Shown here: positions 27,388-36,904 of the stretch, piece after piece
Position numbering within the stretch: the stretch's first letter is position 1
How the letters are laid out: each line of letters starts with the position of its first letter
Origin: Anoxybacillus tepidamans PS2
Lineage (GTDB): Bacteria > Bacillota > Bacilli > Bacillales > Anoxybacillaceae
Assembly (NCBI RefSeq): GCF_000620165.1
Contig: NZ_JHVN01000002.1
Span: 124,001 to 188,000 of the forward strand
Length of the DNA stretch: 64,000 nt
Direction of reading: 5' to 3'
Made by a program: the position numbers and the translations under genes
The notes under the pieces: model-generated
Databases searched by the model: none
What the model saw: the letters and a program-made list of their open reading frames with translations, nothing else
Told to the model about the DNA's origin: nothing

Positions 27388-29475
27388 CTACTCCTCATCT
27401 TCTCTTACTCGATATGCTGTAGTAAACAACAATAACTGACTGTCTATTTCTTCCTCATTTTCATCCCGCTTCACGTAATAATAATCACCATTTTTGTCTT
27501 GTTCGCGCGCTTTGACATTATCCGAAAGCAAAACTTCTAAAATTTTTATAATTCGCTTTTTTAATTGCTGGGTCAAAATCGGAAATAAAATTTCTATCCG
27601 CTTTTCCATGTTGCGCGTCATCATATCCGCCGACGATAAAAACACTTTTTCTTCGCCATTATGATGAAAATAATAAATTCGGCTATGCTCAAGAAAGCGA
27701 CCGACGATGCTGCGCACGCGGATATGTTCGCTCACGCCAGGAATGCCTGGGCGAAGACAGCAAATACCGCGCACAATCAAGTCAATGCTAACACCTGCTT
27801 GTGAGGCCTCATACAGCTTTATAATCAGCTCTTTATCCGTCAATGCATTCATCTTGGCAATAATGCGGCCGTTTCCATAGAGCCGGTGAAAGCGGATTTC
27901 TTCGTCAATGAGACGCAGAAAATCACGGCGGATATCAAATGGGGCAATAGATAAATGACGAAAAGCGGGTTTTTCCGTATATCCACTTAAATAGTTAAAA
28001 AAATTAGTCGCGTCTTCCCCAATTTCGTGATTGGACGTAATCAATCCTAAATCGGTGTAAAGTTTTGCAGTAGCATCGTTATAGTTGCCGGTTCCTAAAT
28101 GGACAAAACGTTCAATTTTTTCGTTTTTCTGTCTAACAACGAGTGTAATTTTACTATGCGTTTTTAAATGAGTGATGCCATAAATTACATGACATCCTGA
28201 TTTTTCCAATTCTTTAGCCCATTGTACATTCCTTTCCTCATCGAAACGCGCTTTCAGTTCTACTAAAACAGTTACTTGTTTCCCATTTTCCGCCGCTCGT
28301 TTCAGCGCTTTAATAATCGGTGAATCACCGCTCACCCGATAAAGAGTTTGTTTAATTGCTAAGACGTGTGGATCGTCTGCTGCATTGGACACAAAATCAA
28401 TGACTGGCTCGAACGATTCATACGGATGGTGAAGTAAAATATCTTGCTCAGCCGCCTTTTCAAAAATATCTTCATCAGAATCCAAATCTCTCGGCGGCTG
28501 CGGAATCAGCGCTTCATATATCAAATGCTCCTTATATTTAAACAGCTCTTTGTGAAAATGAAAGAAAAAGGTCAAGTCAAGCGGACCGTTAATCTCGTAC
28601 ACATCTTTTGCATGAATTTCAAGTTCCTCTAACAAATAATGTAAAATAAATGGATCAAATCCATCCTTTCTCATTTCAAGACGAACAGCCGCTCCCCATT
28701 TTCGCTTTTTCAGTTCTTTTTCGATCACCTTCAGTAAATCGCGCGCACCTTCTTCATGAATCGTTAAATCGGCATTTCGCGTAATGCGAAATGGCGTTAC
28801 GGAAATAACCGTATATCCTGTAAACAACATGTCAATATGCGCAGTAATCACATCTTCGAGCAAAATATATACAAATTGATCTTGTTCAGATGGTAGACGG
28901 ACAAACCTATTTAATACCGAAGGCACTTGGACAATCGCCAATTTTCTTCGCCGATCTTCCTCTTCTTTTTCATCATCAAGCACAACTGCTAAATTTAAGC
29001 TCCTATTTAATAACATTGGAAATGGGCGGTACGCATCAACTGCCATCGGGGTGAGTACAGAAAAAATTTGTTCGGTAAAGTACATACGCAAAAATTCATG
29101 CTGTTCCTTTGTTAGCACATCGAAAGACACAAGCTGAATGTTTTCCGCTTCGAGCATCGGCAGAAGCGATTCATTATAAAGCTGATACTGTGCCCTGACA
29201 AGTTCATGCACTTTCTCAGAGATTTTTTTCAATTGCTGCTTTGGCGTCAATCCCGCTTTATTTTCCGGCTTATTAAAGCCAGCCTTAACTTGGTCCTTTA
29301 GCCCAGCAACGCGCACCATAAAAAATTCATCCAAATTTGAGCTGAAAATCGCCAAAAATTTTAGCCGTTCAAGAAGCGGATTTCTTTCATCGAACGCTTC
29401 TTGCAATACGCGCTCATTAAAAGCAAGCCAGCTTAACTCCCGGTTATTATAATAATTCGGATTATTTAGTTCCAT
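27388..29475 (-). CDS. ppk: Polyphosphate kinase 1
   Basis: The 695-residue enzyme polymerises the gamma-phosphate of ATP into polyphosphate. The N-terminal domain begins YYNNRELSWLAFNERVLQEA, and the two PLD-like catalytic domains contain LKARFDEERNV and HLGTGNYNDATAKLYTD, where the phosphorylated His region lies. Length is normal. It follows ppx by 15 bases and precedes crcB by nine, so the four genes look like one operon. Confidence 0.96.
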   Translation of the reverse strand: MELNNPNYYNNRELSWLAFNERVLQEAFDERNPLLERLKFLAIFSSNLDEFFMVRVAGLKDQVKAGFNKPENKAGLTPKQQLKKISEKVHELVRAQYQLYNESLLPMLEAENIQLVSFDVLTKEQHEFLRMYFTEQIFSVLTPMAVDAYRPFPMLLNRSLNLAVVLDDEKEEEDRRRKLAIVQVPSVLNRFVRLPSEQDQFVYILLEDVITAHIDMLFTGYTVISVTPFRITRNADLTIHEEGARDLLKVIEKELKKRKWGAAVRLEMRKDGFDPFILHYLLEELEIHAKDVYEINGPLDLTFFFHFHKELFKYKEHLIYEALIPQPPRDLDSDEDIFEKAAEQDILLHHPYESFEPVIDFVSNAADDPHVLAIKQTLYRVSGDSPIIKALKRAAENGKQVTVLVELKARFDEERNVQWAKELEKSGCHVIYGITHLKTHSKITLVVRQKNEKIERFVHLGTGNYNDATAKLYTDLGLITSNHEIGEDATNFFNYLSGYTEKPAFRHLSIAPFDIRRDFLRLIDEEIRFHRLYGNGRIIAKMNALTDKELIIKLYEASQAGVSIDLIVRGICCLRPGIPGVSEHIRVRSIVGRFLEHSRIYYFHHNGEEKVFLSSADMMTRNMEKRIEILFPILTQQLKKRIIKILEVLLSDNVKAREQDKNGDYYYVKRDENEEEIDSQLLLFTTAYRVREDEE

Positions 29476-29490
29476 TTCGCTTCCCCGCCC

Positions 29491-31017
29491 TTACTTTTGC
29501 TGAAAACATAACTCAACAGGCCGTTTAAATATTTTTTCAATATGTTTCTTATTTTTCTCTGCCTGATATTCTTCCGCACGAAAATCACCGCAACAATGTA
29601 TATTGATTACGATCCCCCCGTCCTGCTCAGACATCTTGATTTGTTCGACAATCTTTCGTTTCGTCTCATTTAAGCTATACACAAATTTTAAAAGCGCTCC
29701 AAGAGCGCGAATGCGCCTCTGCTCTTTTTTTGTAAACCAGTCATCAAACGGAGCAATATATTGCTTAAACAGCGGTTTGTTTTTGTAAGAAGCAATTAGT
29801 GCAAGCTTTACTCGATCCTTATGCATCAATCCATCAATGGTGCGATTCGCCAGTATATAAAACGTATGCTGACTGCTTGATTCTTCGTCAATATATTGCC
29901 CTAGATAAAACACATGTGCTGCCTGTTTCATATCGCACACATCTTCATCCGTAAGGGGGTATAATTGCAGGAAACGAATTTGTTCAACTAGCTGTATAAT
30001 CAATTTGTTGACGTGTTGAACATCATCTAAACGAACATCATAATCTTGTGCGAGTTCAAAAAAGCTTTCTTGAAGAACATTAGGAAATAATCGCGTACCA
30101 AACGGTTGAATCATTTCCTCGTAAAAAATTCCGTCGCGAAGTCCTTTTCGGCTTAACACAAACGAAGAGGCGTCAACCGCGTCGTATAAGACACAAAACA
30201 CTTCGAGAGCCGGGATAATTAAGTCCGCTCGATCTTTAGACAACCCCTCTAATTTTTGAATTTTTTCAAATGAAAGCTCTGTCAACCGTTTTCGAACCTC
30301 TAGCAGGTCCTTTTGTTTCATTTCATATTGGTGAATGCCGGCTAATGGATATTGCATCATAAACTGATGAATTTGGGCAACGTTTCGAGCGCTTCCCCCC
30401 GTGGCAACAAGCGGTACATTCTTTCCTAACAGCCACGGCAGCGTCTCAAACTGCTTCTTTAAATAAGAAGAAAGCTGTACAAGCTCTTCACTTGTCGGAA
30501 TATTACCGGAAACAAATGCTTCCTTGAGCGACAACACCCCAAAAGGAAAACTATGAAATTCGAGCAACTCACGGTCTTTATAGTAGGTAATTTCCGTACT
30601 TCCGCCGCCGATGTCGATCGTGACAGCCTCAGAAATAGGAGTGGAGTTGACAACTGCAAGAAACCCATAATAAGCTTCTTCCTCGCCAGTCAGCACCCGA
30701 ACACGAAAGTCGGTATGAGCTTCTATTAACTCGATAATCTCCTTTTGGTTTTTCGCTTGACGAACCGTCGCAGTGGCTACACATTTTACCCGCTCTAACC
30801 GATGATGGCGCACAATTTCTTGAAAGCTTTGCAACGTATCAAGAAGAAGTTCTATTCCGTTCGCCATCAATAGATTTTCAGGTGTTAAATAGTTGCGCAG
30901 CCGCACAACCGCTTTTACATTTTCAATTTCCCGAAGCCGCCCACTTTTTTGTCGCTCATAAATAACCAAACGAACCGTATTTGAACCGATATCGATAATT
31001 CCATACTTTTCTTTCAC
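29491..31017 (-). CDS. ppx: Exopolyphosphatase (Ppx/GppA family)
   Basis: The 508-residue protein has an actin-like ATPase-fold domain with the phosphate loops GIIDIGSNTVRLVIYE at the N-terminus and TIDIGGGSTEITYY near residue 140, and a C-terminal HD-type helical domain. It hydrolyses polyphosphate, or possibly pppGpp, from chain ends. The start is GTG 31017, with AAGGAT upstream. Pairing with ppk is common. Confidence 0.93.
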   Translation of the reverse strand: MKEKYGIIDIGSNTVRLVIYERQKSGRLREIENVKAVVRLRNYLTPENLLMANGIELLLDTLQSFQEIVRHHRLERVKCVATATVRQAKNQKEIIELIEAHTDFRVRVLTGEEEAYYGFLAVVNSTPISEAVTIDIGGGSTEITYYKDRELLEFHSFPFGVLSLKEAFVSGNIPTSEELVQLSSYLKKQFETLPWLLGKNVPLVATGGSARNVAQIHQFMMQYPLAGIHQYEMKQKDLLEVRKRLTELSFEKIQKLEGLSKDRADLIIPALEVFCVLYDAVDASSFVLSRKGLRDGIFYEEMIQPFGTRLFPNVLQESFFELAQDYDVRLDDVQHVNKLIIQLVEQIRFLQLYPLTDEDVCDMKQAAHVFYLGQYIDEESSSQHTFYILANRTIDGLMHKDRVKLALIASYKNKPLFKQYIAPFDDWFTKKEQRRIRALGALLKFVYSLNETKRKIVEQIKMSEQDGGIVINIHCCGDFRAEEYQAEKNKKHIEKIFKRPVELCFQQK

Positions 31018-31059
31018 ACTCGCACATCCTTGCGTTTATTTTATAAATTATATCATGTA

Positions 31060-31087
31060 TTGCAAACAGATGTTCATACTGTATAAT
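31060..31087 (+). promoter_or_regulatory. Sigma-A promoter of ykyB
   Basis: TTGCAA (31060-31065) and TATAAT (31082-31087) are separated by 16 bases, 38 bases before the ykyB start. A minus-strand TATAAT near 31049 may serve ppx. Confidence 0.8.
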
Positions 31088-31125
31088 AAAAGTACTAGAC
31101 AAGCCTAACGAAAAGGGGACAAGTT

Positions 31126-31560
31126 ATGGAACGCTTAGAACCAACGATAGACAACTTGGCAAAAGCCATTTTTACTGTAAATCGCCATGCCAAGACTGCA
31201 CTAAATCCTTCATTTTTGTACCTTCTTAAGAAAAAAGCGATCGAAAAGCTGATCAATGAAGGAAAAGCGAAAAAGGTCGGTCTCCATTTTTCACCGAATC
31301 CGCGCAATAGCCAGCAGCAATCAGATGTTCTCGTATCGGTTGGCGAATATTATTTTCACATTCCTCCAACAAAAGAAGACTTCGCGACCCTTCCACATCT
31401 TGGCGCTTTAAACAGCTCATATCGCAACCCTGTCATCAGAATGCCACTGTCACAGGCAAAAGCGCTGCTGCAATCGTATACAGGCATCAGTGAAACACGA
31501 AAAAAACCATCGGCAAAATCGTATCAAAAACCTATATTCAAACGTCTTGGCGAACGTTGA
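31126..31560 (+). CDS. ykyB: YkyB family protein
   Basis: The 144-residue protein matches B. subtilis YkyB, also called Kre, reported to affect competence through ComK regulation. Conserved segments are TVNRHAKTALNPSFLYLLKK, GLHFSPNPRNSQQQSDVLVS and YYFHIPPTKEDFATLPHLG. AAAAGGGG precedes ATG 31126. It is monocistronic with its own promoter and terminator. It lies between ppx and the germination operon here, whereas in B. subtilis it is next to cheV. Confidence 0.88.
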   Translation: MERLEPTIDNLAKAIFTVNRHAKTALNPSFLYLLKKKAIEKLINEGKAKKVGLHFSPNPRNSQQQSDVLVSVGEYYFHIPPTKEDFATLPHLGALNSSYRNPVIRMPLSQAKALLQSYTGISETRKKPSAKSYQKPIFKRLGER

Positions 31561-31596
31561 ACACCGAACAAATCGAACGGCTCGTTCGGTGTTCAA
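31557..31596. terminator. Bidirectional terminator between ykyB and gerC
   Basis: TTGAACACCGAAC and GTTCGGTGTTCAA are perfect 13-base arms with a 14-base loop, overlapping both stop regions. The T tract is short. Confidence 0.75.
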
Positions 31597-32691
31597 TTAG
31601 TTTACGACCCCGTAGCTAATGATTTTAACTTTCGGCGAGATAGAAATATGCGATTCAGCAAATGCTTCCCCCCAATGATTCTTCACCTTCTTCCAATGGT
31701 TGTATTCATAAGCGCGAGCGTACAATCCTAAGCCAAGCGGATCGATTTTGTGCTTCTGAAACTTTTCGATTAATTGTTCCGTCCGCTTTTTTATTTCACT
31801 TGCTATCAGTTTTTCTAATTGTTTTTGTATTTTACTAATATCACTATTTGCTATTTGTTCTGTAATGATGACGCCTACATTCATTTGTAAATCAAATTGA
31901 AACCTTTCATTTTTATATGCAGTTTTATAACGAAATTTTCCATGTTCGATAGATACGCTCATATTCGCTGCTGTCGGTGGCATGCGAATAGTAATCGGGA
32001 CAGCTGGCTTGACATCTTTCAAAAGCAAATGAAAAAACGCGCTTTCTTTAGGCGATAAAGATGTGACGTATTTTCCACGACTATCAAAAAGCGCTACGCC
32101 TTTGGTGGCCATTTTTCCATTCTTCATTGTCATTTCCGCCATGTACGGGGTGCACCCTTTTTCAAACATCATCCGGTGAAAGTCTAATAAATTGACTTTC
32201 ACAGTTTGTTTGTCGATGGCGGTATTAATGATTAAATCCCGAAGTGCGACCGCAAGCCGCGGCTTTTCTCTTTGCTTCGAGGTCATAAGCTCTTTTACTG
32301 GTCCATCATAAATAATTAAAAGGGCCGTCGTCGAGTTTTTAGGGTCGCGATACATTACGTCTAACAATGGAAACACTGGCGTTTTCCTTGCGAGCTGTTT
32401 GCCGATCACGATATTTTGCAGCTTTCCGCCTACCGTCCGGCCTGACGCGAATACATCTACGTTGTATCTTCCTTCCCGCAACGATGTCGCTTTTACTTGA
32501 ATGACCTCCGTATGCTCTTTCGCATCTTTGTTAAAAACCGGGCTCGATGAATACATATAAAACGTTCCCTTGTTCGACACATCAAGCCCGAGCGTGAGCG
32601 TCATCGTCAATGTATCAAGCCTCGTATTGCCCAAACAGCCTGATAGCAATAAAACAGAACAATTTATAAATATGAGCAAACTGCGCTTCAT
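31597..32691 (-). CDS. Spore germination lipoprotein, Ger(x)C family
   Basis: The 364-residue product has a lipoprotein signal peptide with lipobox LLSGC (Cys19) and the Ger(x)C family fold, the C subunit of germinant receptors in the inner spore membrane. Segments such as LTLGLDVSNKGTFYMYSSSP near the N-terminus and a C-terminal region with many Lys and Glu are typical. It overlaps the B-subunit gene by four bases (ATGA). I cannot say which germinant it serves. Confidence 0.9.
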   Translation of the reverse strand: MKRSLLIFINCSVLLLSGCLGNTRLDTLTMTLTLGLDVSNKGTFYMYSSSPVFNKDAKEHTEVIQVKATSLREGRYNVDVFASGRTVGGKLQNIVIGKQLARKTPVFPLLDVMYRDPKNSTTALLIIYDGPVKELMTSKQREKPRLAVALRDLIINTAIDKQTVKVNLLDFHRMMFEKGCTPYMAEMTMKNGKMATKGVALFDSRGKYVTSLSPKESAFFHLLLKDVKPAVPITIRMPPTAANMSVSIEHGKFRYKTAYKNERFQFDLQMNVGVIITEQIANSDISKIQKQLEKLIASEIKKRTEQLIEKFQKHKIDPLGLGLYARAYEYNHWKKVKNHWGEAFAESHISISPKVKIISYGVVN

Positions 32692-33788
32692 GTGCTTTTT
32701 CTCCCTTTCAGCAAGCTATACAGTTTCATGTATAAAAGCATGCAAGGTGGAAATATGTACGCAACAATGGTGCCGGTTTTGCCCCACCATTGTGAAAATA
32801 CTTTTAAATCGACAAACGGCGGATTGTATAACAACGAAACAACGATGTAAATCGCAATACACACAGTGAGCAGGCCAATATGATGTTGTCGGTTAAGCAT
32901 GCGGGAAATGCCAAAAACTGCTGTAAAAAGATAGGGGAAGCTTGTTGTTGACAACACAAACAAATAAGCTGCTAAAAACACAATTTCAAACCTCTCCATA
33001 AATGGAAACTCAATCGTTTTCAATAGTGACAACGTCGGCCAGAGGTAATGTGTAATTTCATAGGGACTATAAAAAATAAAACAAATGATCGTTACAAACA
33101 CAAAAGCTGTCAAAGAAATGAGGTTCGCAATCACAATCCCTTTTTTAGCAAGATGTTTTTCTCGTAAAAGCGGGTAAATGAGAAAAACAAGCTCGAATCC
33201 TAAAAACGATAAAATCGTTGTTCTAACTGTTTTTATAATTGGGCCCCACCCTTCTTTTAAAACCGGAAGAAGGTGAAGGAAATGACCGTCCTTTAGCGGA
33301 ATAGCAATTAAAATTGGCATCCAAAGCGTCATATAAAACACGATTTCTGCATAGCGCCCGAGAAAGCGCACCCCATTGCGCACCGCCAAAAAGGTAGGGA
33401 TCATCAATAACATCATTAAAAAATAATTAGATGTTTGCGGTAAAATCCATACTTGAACTAGGTGAATCGATGTAAAAGTAACCGTCGTAGCCGCCAATGC
33501 TGCGTATAGGGAAAATGCAACCGTCATGATCTTTCCAAGCCACTTGCCGAAATAGCGAGGAAGCAGCTCAAAAATCGTATCATTAGGGTGTTTTTCCATA
33601 ATGTTGATAATAATTAGACTCGCAATCATGGACATCGCCCCTCCGAGAATGATAGCGATCCATCCGTCTGTTCCGCATCCTTTCGCCAAATCGGCCGGTA
33701 ATGATAAAATGCCGATGCCAATTTGTGCACCCGCAATAAAAAAGATGTATTGAAAAATGGTAATCTCGTTGCTTTGATGTTGCTTCAT
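32688..33788 (-). CDS. Spore germination permease, GerB family
   Basis: The 366-residue membrane protein has ten predicted helices and belongs to the APC-superfamily GerB family, the B subunit of germinant receptors that probably binds the germinant. The N-terminal FFIAGAQIGIGILSLP and GTDGWIAIILGG are typical. GGAGA precedes ATG 33788, thirteen bases after the gerA stop. Confidence 0.9.
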   Translation of the reverse strand: MKQHQSNEITIFQYIFFIAGAQIGIGILSLPADLAKGCGTDGWIAIILGGAMSMIASLIIINIMEKHPNDTIFELLPRYFGKWLGKIMTVAFSLYAALAATTVTFTSIHLVQVWILPQTSNYFLMMLLMIPTFLAVRNGVRFLGRYAEIVFYMTLWMPILIAIPLKDGHFLHLLPVLKEGWGPIIKTVRTTILSFLGFELVFLIYPLLREKHLAKKGIVIANLISLTAFVFVTIICFIFYSPYEITHYLWPTLSLLKTIEFPFMERFEIVFLAAYLFVLSTTSFPYLFTAVFGISRMLNRQHHIGLLTVCIAIYIVVSLLYNPPFVDLKVFSQWWGKTGTIVAYIFPPCMLLYMKLYSLLKGRKST

Positions 33789-33801
33789 GATCCAATCTCC
33801 A

Positions 33802-35275
33802 TCATTTTCTAGTTTTTTCCTGCCTTTTTAACTGTATCGGACGAGCTGACAAAGGTCGAAAACGCATAGCCCAAAGAGGAAAGCGGACAAAAGTATCCTT
33901 CCAATCTCGAAACCGCACTGGCGCAAACGGGTTGCCAAGCGGGGTGCTAAGTGATTGTAAACACGAAAGATGGATTACTAATATCATCAAGCCAATTGAC
34001 ATGCCGACAATGCCAAATAGCGAGGAAACAACCATCATTGGAAAGCGAATCAGACGCACTGATTCTGACATGTCCGGATTCGGAATAATAAACGAACTGA
34101 TAGCTGTAATAGCGACGATCACGACCATGATATTGCTTACAAGCCCCGCCTGCACAGCAGCTTGTCCAATAACGACCCCCCCTACAATCCCGACCGTCTG
34201 TCCGATGGGAGCAGGCAAACGCAATCCCGCCTCCCGCAACATTTCAATCGCTAACTCCATCAAAATGGCTTCCAAAATCGGTGGAAGTGGCACTTGTTCA
34301 CGCGATTCACCGACAGTCAAAATTAAATTTAAAGGAAGAAGTTCATAATGAAACGAAATCGTTGTAATATATAACGACGGTAAAAAAATGGCCACAAAAA
34401 AAAGCGAGCATGCGCAACAAGCGCAAAAATGAGGCAATCATCCAACGCGTACTATAATCATCAACGGTCTGAAAAAAAGCAACAAACGACATCGGGCCAA
34501 TCATAACGCTCGGCGAACGGTCTACAACGACGACGATTCTTCCTTGCAGCAAATGGCTGACCGCTGCGTCTGGCCGTTCTGTTAACAAAAACTGTGGAAA
34601 TGGAGAAAACGGGTTATCCTCAATCAATTGCATAAGTTCCCCTGTATTGACAATCGCGTCAATATCCACCTGACGAATGCGGCCCTCCAATTCTTGCAAT
34701 ACTTCTTTCGATGTCACATCTTCCAAATAAAGAAGCGCCACTTTCGTCTTTCCCCTTCTTCCAACTGTTAACTCTTTAATCTTTAATTCACGGTTGGGAA
34801 GATAGCGGCGAATAAGAGCGATATTCTTTTCGCCTGTCTCAATAAAACCTTGATGCGAACCTTTGAGCGACGATTCCACTTGCGGTTCAGCGATTGCTCG
34901 TTGCGGCCATCCTTGCGTATCTAAAATAATCGCTTCGGCTTGTCCTTCAACAAATAGAACACTCTCTCCTTGAAAAATCGCCTCTTCGACATCCGACCAT
35001 AACGTCGCATGTTTCTTTTGTCCAATTAACAAGGCTAGATCGCCCACGTTGTGCGCATCGGTTCGTTCAAACAATAGAGGCTGCAACACATTATTATTAA
35101 TGGAGTTCTTATCGATCAAGCTGTCTAAATATATAAGCAAGACATTCCTATTTAATTGCTGACTATACAATCGACAAACAACTAAATCCGGCGTCTGTGC
35201 CCATCTATTTTGAATCGTTTGTTCAATATCGCTCAACGATGGCGGAATCGCTAGCTCCTCCTTGCCCACTCGCAA
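33802..35275 (-). pseudogene. GerA-family germinant receptor A subunit, split by a +1 frameshift
   Basis: Two overlapping frames (35275-34343 and 34437-33802) encode the front and back of one GerA-family protein. The join reads LLRMLAFF in the first frame and VAIFLPSLYITTISFH in the second. Between them lies a run of eight T on the coding strand (34396-34403); seven would restore one 490-residue protein of normal length. The N-terminal soluble domain and the five-helix membrane domain (GQTVGIVGGVVIGQAAVQAG) are otherwise intact. The start is TTG 35275 after GGGAGG. The cause may be mutation, slippage or a sequencing error. Confidence 0.85.
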
Positions 35276-35300
35276 TCGGCCTCCCTCTTTGTTTACCCAT

Positions 35301-35329
35301 TATTATGTATAAAATTTCTGTTTCTATCC
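35301..35329 (-). promoter_or_regulatory. Possible sigma-G promoter of the ger operon
   Basis: On the minus strand CATAATA (35301-35307) fits the sigma-G -10 consensus CATWHTA, and GGATA 17 bases upstream is one base off the -35 consensus GHATR. Forespore expression is expected for germinant receptors. Confidence 0.55.
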
Positions 35330-35846
35330 TTCTCTCTTACTACTAGGAGCGAAAATGGAAAGAATCCCCCTCCTGCAACATCATCACCACTCTTAGCAAC
35401 TAAAGAACCCGACAGAAGGTTTGAGAGAATGTAGTTTGAGTTTTTGACCAAGAGTGAAAAGGCACCATAGAAGAAAGGGAAAAGCAGCCTAGTAAAATAG
35501 AAATGCTTTTTTTACATAAATGGCTGCTTTACAGGTGCGAGCACAAGCAATTTGTACATAAAAAATAGACAGCCTCTTTCCTAAATAGGCTGTCCAGCTA
35601 TAATTGATCCATTTTATATTCTTCCGTTAGTACGGGCAGCTTTCTCTGTGTATCCAAACGAAAAACAATTGGAGCATTTTTTAGCGAGCTCTTCCCCACA
35701 AAATCGAACTACGATATCCTCCACTTGCCGTTTTTTAAGTGAGCAAACTCTCACAATTTCCTATTAATTAAATGCCTGTATCTATTACTAACAATAATTT
35801 CAAAACCATCTATATTGAGAGAGCCAGTGCATCTTAAATAGGCTTT
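35330..35846. other. Gene-free stretch with decayed coding traces
   Basis: About 520 bases hold no intact gene. On the minus strand, near 35600-35715, one frame reads FDFVGKSSLKNAPIVFRLD and ends TEEYKMDQL before a stop, with stops upstream and no start. It is followed by a good terminator (35560-35594). AAAGCAGCC and GGCTGCTTT (about 35480 and 35522) form an inverted repeat. This looks like the remains of a lost gene or mobile element, but I could not name it. Confidence 0.45.
35560..35594 (-). terminator. Orphan terminator in the degraded stretch
   Basis: On the minus strand GACAGCC and GGCTGTC pair around a 13-base loop and are followed by TATTTTTT. Confidence 0.7.
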
Positions 35847-36752
35847 TTATAAAATATGTTTATCGATAATTTTAACGAGCTCGCCGATTTCCGGTTTGCT
35901 GACTTGTGCAGTCGCTCCTACTTGATCTCCTTTATGGCGCAGATCATCTGTAATGAGCGAGGAGAAAATAACAACAGGTAATTTATTGAGCTGTTCGTCC
36001 TCACGAATTCTTCTTGTTAAATGGTGACCATCCATTTGCGGCATCTCAATATCTGTAATCACGAGCTGCACTTCTTGTTCGATTGGCTTTCCTTCTTTGG
36101 TAATCGACTGCAAATAACGAAGGGCATCTTCCCCGTTTTCAAAAAACTCAACGAACACATAACCGGCTTCTGCGAGCGTATCATGCAATAATTTCCGCAA
36201 TAACGGCGAATCTTCAGCGACGACAATTTTTTTGTCGGAGCGCTCGCGTTTTCCTAGCTTCTTCACTTGCTGCACGTTAATCCCTGTCTCCGGATTAATG
36301 TCGACAACCATTTTTTCAAAATCAAGTAATAAAATCATTTTTCCTTCAAGTTTGACAACGCCGATAATTTGACCGTCCAACCCTTGATACATTTGTGACG
36401 GCTTTTCAATTTGCTTCCAAGAAATGCGATGAATGCGTGTCACATTATGAACGTGAAACACAACCTTTTGCTGATTGAATTCAGCAACAATGAATTTATC
36501 TTGCTGCGGATTGTCAGAAGGCGGAAATCCGAGCGCTTTTGCCATATCAATAATAGGCAGCACCTCGCCGCGCAGCTCAATAATACCTTCTATATTAGGG
36601 TGCGAGTGAGGAACCTTTGTAATTGGAACCGGATTTAGGATTTCTCTTACTTTCATAACGTTAATGGCAAACTGGTTATCACCAATTAAAAACTCGACAA
36701 TTTCTAACTCATTTGTTCCGCTTTCTAGCAAAATTTCCCGTCTTTCATTCAT
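35847..36752 (-). CDS. cheV: Chemotaxis coupling protein CheV
   Basis: The 301-residue protein has a CheW-like coupling domain (about residues 15-155) and a CheY-like receiver domain (about 172-300). The receiver has VVAEDSPLLR, the phosphorylatable Asp in LVITDIEMPQMDG and the Lys in QVSKPEIGEL. CheV couples receptors to CheA and takes part in adaptation. It is close to patA and mcpC in this region, as in B. subtilis. Confidence 0.94.
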   Translation of the reverse strand: MNERREILLESGTNELEIVEFLIGDNQFAINVMKVREILNPVPITKVPHSHPNIEGIIELRGEVLPIIDMAKALGFPPSDNPQQDKFIVAEFNQQKVVFHVHNVTRIHRISWKQIEKPSQMYQGLDGQIIGVVKLEGKMILLLDFEKMVVDINPETGINVQQVKKLGKRERSDKKIVVAEDSPLLRKLLHDTLAEAGYVFVEFFENGEDALRYLQSITKEGKPIEQEVQLVITDIEMPQMDGHHLTRRIREDEQLNKLPVVIFSSLITDDLRHKGDQVGATAQVSKPEIGELVKIIDKHIL

Positions 36753-36871
36753 TTTAATGACTTCCTTCCCTGATTATGATGTTATAGCATGTCTGTTTTT
36801 ATTATATTTTCTTGAGAAAGAAGAAGAAATATTTTTCCTTCATATTTTCTTCTCCATTTCCCTTGATTCGT

Positions 36872-36904
36872 AAAAAAAAGCTGCCGGTATAAAGGCAACT
36901 TTTT
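36872..36904 (-). terminator. Terminator of the DUF1906 gene
   Basis: AAAAAGCTGCC and GGCAACTTTTT pair with one mismatch around an eight-base loop. On the minus strand it ends in eight T. Confidence 0.75.

Noticed and set aside
33802-34437. A separate 211-residue spore germination gene
   Set aside because: It is the back half of the GerA-family gene whose front half ends at 34343; the two overlap at a homopolymer run and join into one normal-length protein.
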